Source: Mariprofundus sp. (GTDB lineage Bacteria > Pseudomonadota > Zetaproteobacteria > Mariprofundales > Mariprofundaceae). Taken from it: a DNA stretch of 6,499 bases. Below, piece by piece: positions 1 through 6,133 of this stretch. The stretch spans positions 1-6,499 of the forward strand of contig WFUI01000272.1 of the NCBI GenBank assembly GCA_015485035.1, written 5' to 3'. Position 1 is the stretch's first letter. Every line of letters starts with the position of its first letter. The notes under the pieces were generated by a model that made no database searches, was not told where the DNA came from, and saw only the letters and a list, made by a program, of their open reading frames with translations. A program made the translations under genes and the position numbers.

Positions 1-200
1 AGCACAACATCACGAAGTCCGGGGTTCAGGAGATATGGTAAATGCTGCGGTTGTGTAGTGAAAGTTTACGCCTTTATCCGGGGAGACCTCATCGGCATGC
101 AATGCTCTGCCGCTGCCAGAAAACCAGTAAGGCGCTGGATGATCAAGCCTTGGCGCATGGAGGTTTGCTGTTTATCCATGAGAATTCGGTGACAGTATAT

Positions 201-335
201 TTATTTCTCACTCTTGTGTTTCCTACCTTGTCTTGGTGGACGTAAAATTTTATTCAGCTTTAACTCAAGCATATCCACAAATGAATCATCTCCCAATGGG
301 CGGCTATGAAAGGGGGCAGGTCTTGTTTCGTGCAT
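201..335 (-). pseudogene. C-terminal remnant of a REP-associated tyrosine transposase (44 codons, intact small frame)
   Basis: Reading the minus strand from the ATG at 335 gives 44 codons ending in TAA at 201-203. The product contains SRPLGDDSF at residues 11-19, then an amphipathic stretch and a basic end (LRPPRQGRKHK, residues 31-41). This matches the typical C-terminal tail of REP-associated tyrosine transposases (Y1 HUH nuclease family, IS200-like), which usually carry a 'GRPLGD..F...LE...GR.LRP...G.K.K' pattern just before their stop. The catalytic HUH and tyrosine motifs are absent, and an in-frame TAA lies only about 20 bases upstream of the ATG. The rest of the gene is therefore missing rather than just out of view. 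The ATG is preceded by AGGAGG at 8-base spacing, an almost ideal ribosome binding site, so the piece may still be translated. The family assignment is from recognition of the tail motif only. The alternative is a genuine small gene reusing this domain. Confidence 0.6.
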
Positions 336-348
336 TATTGTCCCCTCC
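309..348 (-). promoter_or_regulatory. Possible hairpin masking the ribosome binding site of the 44-codon frame
   Basis: Positions 311-318 (agggggca) and 339-346 (tgtcccct) are inverted repeats. They pair at all but one position, which is G-T on the plus strand and A-C on the minus strand, and the stem can be lengthened by two weak pairs outward. In a minus-strand transcript the 5' arm contains the GGAGG ribosome binding site, and the loop of about 20 bases contains the AUG start. Such a fold would occlude translation initiation. IS200-type transposase genes are known to use a stem-loop that hides the ribosome binding site, but there it sits before the full transposase gene. Function here is inference, and G-rich against C-rich pairing can arise by chance. 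Confidence 0.3.
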
Positions 349-499
349 TTACATTAAGTGATTCATCGTAGAATGATGCAGGTTAATGAAAATTGCAATC
401 ATCTGCATCGCTGCTCAGGACATCAACCAAAGCAAATCCATCTTGTCAAAGGTCGCACCTTTGCTTGCGGAATGGTTGCAGCAGGGGTGGAATAGGGTG

Positions 500-1639
500 A
501 TGAAAACGCTGGCAGAAGAATTTCCGTTACGGTCGGATCTGGTTTATCTGAACCATGCTGCGGTGGGAGTGTGGCCGCGGCGAACCGCCGAGGCGGTGAA
601 AGCCTTTGCGGAAGAGAATATGCGGCAGGGGGCTGCAGATTATCCGCAATGGATGAAAGTGGAGCGTGAATTACGCATGCGTTTGAAACGGTTGCTGGCG
701 GCATCTTCAGCCGATGATATTGCCCTGGTCAAAAATACATCGGAAGCATTGTCGTTGATTGCATACGGTCTGGACTGGCAACCGGGCGACAATATTGTAT
801 CGAGTAATCAGGAATTCCCGTCCAATCGAATCGTCTGGGAATCACTGCAAGGCAAAGGTGTGGAACTGAGGCTGGCGGATATTTCGGGCGATGGTCCTGA
901 AACAGCGTTGCTGTCGATCTGTGACGAGCGCACCCGATTATTGACGATCAGTTCGGTTCAGTATGGCACAGGCCTGTGCATGGATTTAAACCTGCTGGGC
1001 CGGTTTTGCCATGATCACGGTATCCTGTTCTGTGTCGATGCCATTCAGAGCCTCGGTGCATTACAGTTTGATGTCGAAGCATGCCATGCCGATTTCGTGG
1101 TGGCTGATGGGCATAAATGGATGTTGGGGCCGGAAGGTCTGGCGGTATTTTATTCCGGGCCGGAAGCACGCGAGCAATTAAAGCTGCTGCAATATGGCTG
1201 GCACATGGTGGAACGGGCCGGGGATTTCGATGCTAGCGACTGGGCACCGGCTGCTGCAGCCAGACGGTTTGAGCCGGGCAGTCCGAATATGCTCGGTATT
1301 CATGCCCTGAATGCCAGTCTCTCGTTGTTCGAAGATATCGGTATGGAAACAGTCGAGTCCCTGTTATTGGACAGAGCCGGAACATTGATGCGTTGGGTGG
1401 AAGAAAATCCTGATCTGGAACTCATGACGCCTGTTCAGTCCGGCCGTTATGCCGGTATTGTCACGTTCCGGCATCGTCAGCTTGATTCGGTGGGTCATGC
1501 CGATCTGTACCGGCGGCTGATGAAAGCTGGCATCGTATGCGCCAACCGGGCCGGGGGTATCCGCCTGTCTCCGCATTTTTATACGGATGTGAATGCGTTT
1601 ATGCCTGGCTGGGAACAGGTGATCAGTTCCTCTCTATAG
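500..1639 (+). CDS. Aminotransferase class V-fold PLP-dependent enzyme
   Basis: This is a fold-type I PLP enzyme of the class V aminotransferase group (cysteine desulfurase, isopenicillin N epimerase and kynureninase relatives), probably a cytosolic homodimer. Numbered from the ATG at 500 (379 residues), it shows the family opening VYLNHAAVG (15-23), the cofactor phosphate-binding KNTSEAL (78-84), the pyridine-nitrogen aspartate in VDAIQSLGA (179-187), and the Schiff-base lysine K206 in DGHKWMLGPEG. Near the end are RFEPGSPNMLG (256-266) and the arginine-containing RLSPHFY (355-361), which normally helps bind the substrate carboxylate. I see no cysteine loop like that of IscS or SufS, so sulfur transfer is not supported and the substrate is unknown. 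The frame is open back to an ATG at 386. I prefer 500 because the conserved fold begins about 14 residues after it and a GGGG-containing ribosome-binding-like stretch lies about 10 bases upstream. The extra 38 residues look unlike the family. The gene stands alone and converges on the next gene with a 10-base gap. Confidence 0.9.
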   Translation: MKTLAEEFPLRSDLVYLNHAAVGVWPRRTAEAVKAFAEENMRQGAADYPQWMKVERELRMRLKRLLAASSADDIALVKNTSEALSLIAYGLDWQPGDNIVSSNQEFPSNRIVWESLQGKGVELRLADISGDGPETALLSICDERTRLLTISSVQYGTGLCMDLNLLGRFCHDHGILFCVDAIQSLGALQFDVEACHADFVVADGHKWMLGPEGLAVFYSGPEAREQLKLLQYGWHMVERAGDFDASDWAPAAAARRFEPGSPNMLGIHALNASLSLFEDIGMETVESLLLDRAGTLMRWVEENPDLELMTPVQSGRYAGIVTFRHRQLDSVGHADLYRRLMKAGIVCANRAGGIRLSPHFYTDVNAFMPGWEQVISSSL

Positions 1640-1649
1640 CTGTGTTTTT

Positions 1650-3296
1650 TTATACCCTGGCGCGGACTATTTCACACTGTGTGTAATTCTGGCCGGTAAC
1701 GGTGATTTCCCTGACTTTGAAATGAGCATGTTGATCATCCTGTGATATCATGAATGTCATGTCTTTGTATATCCTGGAGGCAGGGAAAATGACCGTGTGC
1801 AAGGACTTGCCGGGCCTTACCAGGATGGGCAAGACATATTGATGGTCGATTTCCCGCTGGCCCCGCGCCAGAGATGCTTTGGCCAGCTTGTAGTCTGAAT
1901 CAAAGAATTCGATGCCGATACGCTGTTCGCCGTTTCTGCTTTCCCTGGCCCAGCGGATAAAGCCCAGTCCGGGTGCTGCCTGCTCCTGCCGCTCGATGTT
2001 GTCTTTGCGGCCAGTGAACTCGAGTTCCAGACTGTCATCACCAAAATACCAGTTCAGGCCGACCAGACTATCAGGCAGCTCTGCCATGGGTTCAGCGCGC
2101 ATGCGTTCCAGGCAGACGCCGTACTGGTTGAAATCGACCACATTCCATGCCTTTGTCTGGTTAAATGATTCGGGCCTGGCCGATGTTTTTTTGCGGGTCT
2201 TCTTGGCGAGAGTGAACGCTTTGAGAATGGCTTTTGTGGGCTCCATAACGAGTTGAACCTTGATGCCGACCCGGGTATGCCGGGGAGCCCGTTTTTCAGT
2301 TTTCAGGGCATCAAGTATTGCCCTGCAACCGATCAGGCTGTTCTCCAGTACTGTTTCGGTATGCAGCACTTTTGTCTGCATCTGCTGGTTGGACAATATG
2401 CTTTCCGCTTTCTGGAACTCATGATTCAGGCGTTTGATGAACACATCGAGTGGAATAATGATGCAGTCGGCCTCAAGGGGATCCGGCAGCTTGTCGATGA
2501 TGTGGCCGGGATCATTCGGTCTGTTCAGGTTGATAAACATCAGGCTGTTGTTGCGAATATCCCGGGGAGTATCGCCACGGCGATAAAGGCGCGGCTCCAG
2601 AACGCCGATATGATGTTGAAGCTCCTGCCAGATCATTTTCTGCAGGCTGTGTGTTTTCCCGAAGAAATTGAGCTTCCGCAACATTTCATGATTACATATC
2701 AGTTTATTCAGCCGGGCTGTTTCCGATGGAGATGCGTTACCCATGGCTGCGGATGCGTCCAGACCGAGCCGGGCCAGATCAAAAAAATGACGCGTGATAA
2801 TGATCGAGGGTGTGATGTATTGTTCCAGTTTCGCCAGCAAACGTTTAATGGTTATTTCGATGGCATTGTTGATCATTCTGAGCAGGGCAGGGTAATAATT
2901 GTTATCAGTACTCGCGGCCTGTTTCACCTGCATGATAGCAACCTTGTGAGCATTGAGCACAGCTGCGGTCATTTCAACATCAAACATATCCAGTTCATGC
3001 TCAAAACAGTGCAGTACTTTCAGGCGGAAGTTTAACGGAATATGCGCATTGGCATTCAGCTTTCCGATTAATCTTTTCATGGCTCTGGCAAGAGATTTTA
3101 CATCTTCAGCAGACGAAGCATGGGTGAAATGTTTCAGTCTTTGCTCAATCTCATCAAATGACTGTATCAGCTCATCGGTCGGTGTCCCGTCCTTGCCGGG
3201 GTTCAGTTGTTGCGGGGGGCCTTGCGATTCGTGATCCAGGTCCAGTGAAATTGAGGCCGCCGCCAGAGTGTTTTCGCTGTCTCTTTGATCAGTCAC
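1650..3296 (-). CDS. Large helical protein with a PilZ-like C-terminal part (hypothetical)
   Basis: I do not recognise this protein with certainty. From the likely GTG start at 3296 it has 548 residues. Roughly residues 40-330 are rich in leucine, alanine and charged residues and appear wholly helical, with no signal peptide or membrane segment. The C-terminal part looks like a beta barrel of the PilZ type: an arginine-rich RAPRHTRVGI (336-345), then VVDFNQYGVCLE (386-397), where D-x-N-x-x-G resembles the PilZ D/N-x-S-x-x-G loop, and RIGIEFF (459-465), like the closing strand of such domains. PilZ domains bind cyclic di-GMP. The motif spacing here is imperfect, so binding is inference. The frame is open up to a TTG at 3392, with ATGs at 3383, 3350 and 3344, none of them with a convincing ribosome binding site. 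The GTG at 3296 overlaps the stop of the upstream flavoenzyme gene (GTGACTGA), which suggests translational coupling and one operon. A short gap separates it from the convergent aminotransferase. Confidence 0.8.
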   Translation of the reverse strand: MTDQRDSENTLAAASISLDLDHESQGPPQQLNPGKDGTPTDELIQSFDEIEQRLKHFTHASSAEDVKSLARAMKRLIGKLNANAHIPLNFRLKVLHCFEHELDMFDVEMTAAVLNAHKVAIMQVKQAASTDNNYYPALLRMINNAIEITIKRLLAKLEQYITPSIIITRHFFDLARLGLDASAAMGNASPSETARLNKLICNHEMLRKLNFFGKTHSLQKMIWQELQHHIGVLEPRLYRRGDTPRDIRNNSLMFINLNRPNDPGHIIDKLPDPLEADCIIIPLDVFIKRLNHEFQKAESILSNQQMQTKVLHTETVLENSLIGCRAILDALKTEKRAPRHTRVGIKVQLVMEPTKAILKAFTLAKKTRKKTSARPESFNQTKAWNVVDFNQYGVCLERMRAEPMAELPDSLVGLNWYFGDDSLELEFTGRKDNIERQEQAAPGLGFIRWARESRNGEQRIGIEFFDSDYKLAKASLARGQREIDHQYVLPILVRPGKSLHTVIFPASRIYKDMTFMISQDDQHAHFKVREITVTGQNYTQCEIVRARV

Positions 3297-4689
3297 CAGT
3301 ACAAATGCGTTCGACCAGTTGCTTTGTCGTCGGGATGAAACCATTGGCATAGAATGGGTCTTCGGCGAAACGGTACGCGGCATGACCGGCAAACATCAGG
3401 TTGTTATCCGGTTCATCACCATGACCGATCTGCTGCAGTGTTTTTTGAATACAGAAGCTGCGCGGATCGGCTTTGCGCCCGGTTGTACCGCGTTCATTGG
3501 CGGCCCAGTTGCTGAATTTGCACATGGACAAACAACCCATGCAGTCCAGCTGATCCTGACGGATTTCCCTGGCTTTTTCAGGGGTGACGAATATCAGTGT
3601 GGAATCCGGTGTTGGCAATGCCTTGCTAAAACCTTCGTCGATATAATTCCGGGCGCGTTTCAGATCATGTTTGGTCAGGTAGACTTTCTTGTTGCGTACG
3701 CCGAAAGTGAATAATTCGGAGTGGTCACCGGCAGGGTGATCAACAAAGGCAATTTCCCGATCCGAACGTTCATATAATTCATGCAGGAAGGAGTTATACA
3801 CAGCGGAAGAATAGAACCCGGTTGGCGAAAAACGGTTCAGACTGATATCGCCTTCTTTCAGGGTGAGCAGTCGCTGCTTCCATAAATCGGAGATCGGGCT
3901 TTCCTGCGTCAGCAGCGGACGGGTGCCGAACTGGAAGGTAATCGGGCCGATTTCCGGGTTATTGAGCCAGTTGGTCCATTCTCTCAAGAACCAGACACCG
4001 CCGGCCATGACAATCGGTGTATTCTGTAAACCGAATTCATTCATGGTTTTACGCAGTGCGGCCACACGCGGATACGGGTCTTCGGGTTTATCCGGACTTT
4101 CAGAGTTGGACAGGCCGTTATGGCCACCGGCCAGCCACGGATCTTCGTACACCACGCCGCCTAATAAATCCGGAAACTTGCGGTAGGAGCGCAGCCACAA
4201 TGCCCGGAATGCACGCGCTGATGAAATGATGGGATAATAATGCACATGATGTTTGGCCGCCAAAGGAGCCAGTCGGAAAGGCATGCCGGCACCACAGGTG
4301 ATACCGTGAATCAACCCTTTGGCACCTTCCATAACACCTTCGAGCACACGTTCGGCCCCGCCCATTTCCCATAATACATTCATGTGTAAACGGCCTTCAC
4401 CGCCCGAAATCTCATGTGCAATCTGTGCCTGCTGGATTCCACCCTTGATGCCCTGCGCAACCAGTTCCTCGAAGCGTTCTTTACGACTTCTGCCGTGATA
4501 TACTGTGCGGATCACTTTGCCGTTTTCATCCACGCTGTCTGCATTCACTGCGGAGAATGTGCCGACACCGCCAGCAGCTGCCCAGGCTCCGGAACTTTCA
4601 CCGGTGGAAATGGCTACACCTTTGCCGCCCTCAATCAATGGCAGCACCTCTTTCCCTGAAATCATGATGGGTTGAAGATTCAATGACAT
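3289..4689 (-). CDS. Nitronate monooxygenase-family FMN-dependent oxidoreductase with C-terminal cysteine cluster
   Basis: The product is 466 residues, a TIM-barrel flavoprotein of the nitronate monooxygenase (2-nitropropane dioxygenase) superfamily, which also includes FabK and PfaD. Visible signatures are GAWAAAGGVGTFS (34-46) near the N-terminus, HGITCGAGMPF (128-138), AGGHNG (187-192), whose H190 matches the catalytic histidine of nitronate monooxygenases, VMAGGVW (227-233) for flavin phosphate binding, and FGTRPLLTQES (254-264). It is longer than the usual 320-380 residue monooxygenase. The extra C-terminal region carries C383-x2-C386-x3-C390 and C413, a possible metal or iron-sulfur site. 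I recall closely similar proteins of this length in alphaproteobacteria with the same cysteines. The true substrate is not known, so the family name should not be read as a proven activity. The ATG at 4689 is supported by AAGGGA 8 bases upstream. It is the first gene of a probable two-gene minus-strand operon and diverges from the methyltransferase. Confidence 0.9.
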   Translation of the reverse strand: MSLNLQPIMISGKEVLPLIEGGKGVAISTGESSGAWAAAGGVGTFSAVNADSVDENGKVIRTVYHGRSRKERFEELVAQGIKGGIQQAQIAHEISGGEGRLHMNVLWEMGGAERVLEGVMEGAKGLIHGITCGAGMPFRLAPLAAKHHVHYYPIISSARAFRALWLRSYRKFPDLLGGVVYEDPWLAGGHNGLSNSESPDKPEDPYPRVAALRKTMNEFGLQNTPIVMAGGVWFLREWTNWLNNPEIGPITFQFGTRPLLTQESPISDLWKQRLLTLKEGDISLNRFSPTGFYSSAVYNSFLHELYERSDREIAFVDHPAGDHSELFTFGVRNKKVYLTKHDLKRARNYIDEGFSKALPTPDSTLIFVTPEKAREIRQDQLDCMGCLSMCKFSNWAANERGTTGRKADPRSFCIQKTLQQIGHGDEPDNNLMFAGHAAYRFAEDPFYANGFIPTTKQLVERICTGD

Positions 4690-4915
4690 GGATACATTCC
4701 CTTGGCTCCCCGGATCATGGTGGGGGATTATTGTTGCCCTGCAAGACGCTGAATCTAGCCCACACTATTCATAAATTCTACCGTACCCTTACTCCTGTAC
4801 CCGCAATGAATCCCTTATCAGTCGCCTATATACATCACTGCGGTCTTTCTGCTCCCCAATCCGTTACAAGCAAAGGTCCGGCATAATCATCGCGGGGTTC
4901 ATAAAACAGGGCGGC
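4690..4915. other. Divergent intergenic region
   Basis: This stretch separates the flavoenzyme gene (minus) from the small ORF and RNA methyltransferase (plus), and must hold the promoters of both. It contains AT-rich hexamers that could be -10 elements: TATATA at 4827-4832 on plus, and TAGAAT at 4775-4780 read on minus. I could not pair either with a convincing -35 at normal spacing. No tRNA, riboswitch, terminator or repeat is evident. Confidence 0.4.
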
Positions 4916-5014
4916 ATGGCAAATAACGCTTCTACTGCAAAGCTGATGGTAGGCAGTGCGGAAATTGTCGTTATGGTTGGGGCATGGGTAATCTTTCTTG
5001 TTATGCTGTTGTAG
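4916..5014 (+). CDS. Possible small single-pass membrane protein (32 codons)
   Basis: An ATG at 4916 preceded by AGGG (4908-4911, rather close at 4-base spacing) opens a 32-codon frame ending in TAG at 5012-5014. The product starts with a short polar stretch (MANNASTAKL), followed by about 20 mostly hydrophobic residues ending WVIFLVMLL, enough for one transmembrane helix, with K9 and E16 as the only charged residues. It overlaps the start of the downstream methyltransferase gene by 31 bases in another frame, so translation of the two could be coupled, or this could act as a leader ORF. I do not recognise a family. It may simply be a chance frame, since short hydrophobic frames are common. 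Conservation of the frame in relatives would be needed to accept it. Confidence 0.3.
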   Translation: MANNASTAKLMVGSAEIVVMVGAWVIFLVMLL

Positions 5015-6114
5015 TGCCGGGCCTTGAGACGATGGCTGGCGATGAGTTGAACGAACTGGCCGCACATGATGTGAAGGTGGAAGAGGGCGGCGTGTCGTTC
5101 ACGACAACGATGGACGGGTTATTCCGCATCAACCTGCGTAGCCGGATTGTGACGCGTGTTCTGATCCGGCTGGCTTCTTTTCGGGCGATGTCGTTTCCCG
5201 AGCTGTATAATAAAAGCAGGAAAGTGGCATGGGAGCATTATATCGGTTCACAGGTATCCGTATCTGTCCGTGCATCATGCAAGACTTCAAAATTAATGCA
5301 CTCCGGTCGGGCTGAGCAGGCAGTTTCAGATGCGGTTCGGGACAGGCTTGGGATGCAATCCCAAAAAGATGCAGCCGGTGCAATCGATGCGCATAACATG
5401 GACAACGAACAACAGATTTTGCTGCGCATAGAAAATAACCAGTGCACGATTAGTCTGGATACATCGGGGGAGCGGCTGGATCGGCGCGGTTACCGTCTGC
5501 ATTCCGGCAAGGCGCCTGTACGGGAAACGATTGCCGCTGCGATATTAAGCTGGATGGAATGGGGCGTTGATGAACCCTTGCTGAGCCCGATGTGCGGCTC
5601 CGGTACCTTTGCCATTGAAGCAGCCTGGATGGCAGAAAAGCGTGCACCGGGACTGAATCACGCTTTTCCGTTTATACACTGGCCAATCTTTAAACAAAAA
5701 CGCTGGCACCGGGCTGTAGACAAAGCCCGTGCCATGCAGTCTTCAAGCCCGGCCCGTATTATTGCCAGCGAGCTGGATGCCGGCATTCTCAAACAGGCCA
5801 GAGAAAATGCTGCATTGGCCGGAGTTGGAGATGTCATCAGCTTTGAACAGCTGGACGTATGCAGGCTGACTGTACCCGAAAATATTTCGGCTCCGGGATT
5901 GATTGTTTGCAATCCACCCTATGGTGACCGGGTCAAAGTTGATGTGAAATCGTTATACAAAACCCTTGGAGCAGTATTCAGTCAACAGTTCCCCGGATGG
6001 CGCATGGCTGTCATGGTGCCGGATCAGATATGTGAGAATGCGTTGGGACTGAAAGTGAAAAAACGCTTTAAAATCAAGCATGGCGGGCGCTGGGTTCATG
6101 TATTACATGTGTAG
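4984..6114 (+). CDS. THUMP domain-containing class I SAM-dependent RNA methyltransferase (RlmL N-terminal-half/YpsC type)
   Basis: The 376-residue product belongs to the COG0116 family of RNA guanine-N2 methyltransferases, probably acting on 23S rRNA as the RlmL half of E. coli RlmKL does at G2445. The N-terminal YAVVVPGLE (7-15) opens the ferredoxin-like region. A THUMP RNA-binding domain covers about residues 45-160 and ends with the family hallmark LDTSGERLDRRGYR (158-171). The Rossmann methyltransferase domain follows, with SAM-binding CGSGTFAIEAA (204-214), an acidic loop in ASELDAG (261-267), and catalytic NPPYGDR (310-316), typical of amino-group methyltransferases. The protein ends soon after the last strand, so it lacks the second RlmK-like domain found in the approximately 700-residue gammaproteobacterial fusion. 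The ATG at 4984 fits because the conserved sequence starts immediately. Its ribosome binding site is weak (GGGG close to the start), so coupling to the overlapping small ORF is possible. It converges on ilvA with a 19-base gap. Confidence 0.93.
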   Translation: MGNLSCYAVVVPGLETMAGDELNELAAHDVKVEEGGVSFTTTMDGLFRINLRSRIVTRVLIRLASFRAMSFPELYNKSRKVAWEHYIGSQVSVSVRASCKTSKLMHSGRAEQAVSDAVRDRLGMQSQKDAAGAIDAHNMDNEQQILLRIENNQCTISLDTSGERLDRRGYRLHSGKAPVRETIAAAILSWMEWGVDEPLLSPMCGSGTFAIEAAWMAEKRAPGLNHAFPFIHWPIFKQKRWHRAVDKARAMQSSSPARIIASELDAGILKQARENAALAGVGDVISFEQLDVCRLTVPENISAPGLIVCNPPYGDRVKVDVKSLYKTLGAVFSQQFPGWRMAVMVPDQICENALGLKVKKRFKIKHGGRWVHVLHV

Positions 6115-6133
6115 TTTCCCAGGGTTCATCTAA

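Noticed and set aside
1..59. Possible 3' end of a gene entering from the left (plus-strand frames ending at 41 and at 59)
   Set aside because: Only 12 to 18 codons are visible, with no family signal, so neither frame can be chosen.
66..179. 37-codon minus-strand frame downstream of the transposase remnant
   Set aside because: It has no ribosome binding site, no recognisable motif and no reason to be coding.
42..245. 67-codon plus-strand frame near the left edge
   Set aside because: Its composition is not protein-like and it has no ribosome binding site. Its 3' part lies antisense to the transposase tail frame, which has a recognisable motif.
1604..1652. Possible bidirectional terminator between the convergent aminotransferase and PilZ-like genes
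   Set aside because: The GGAAC/GTTCC stem is only 5 pairs and about 15 bases away from the T run, so it is not a convincing intrinsic terminator.
2253..3035. 260-codon plus-strand frame opposite the PilZ-like gene
   Set aside because: It is a shadow of the minus-strand gene. Its product has no domain-like character, while the opposite strand gives a coherent 548-residue helical protein ending in strand-like motifs.
3319..3714. 131-codon plus-strand frame opposite the flavoenzyme gene
   Set aside because: It is antisense to the conserved C-terminal region with the cysteine cluster, so it is a shadow frame.
4775..4834. Promoter -10-like hexamers TAGAAT (minus) and TATATA (plus) in the divergent spacer
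   Set aside because: Neither has a matching -35 at 16-18 base spacing, so I do not call a promoter.
6115..6133. Terminator between the methyltransferase and ilvA
   Set aside because: The 19-base gap contains no stem with a T run on either strand.
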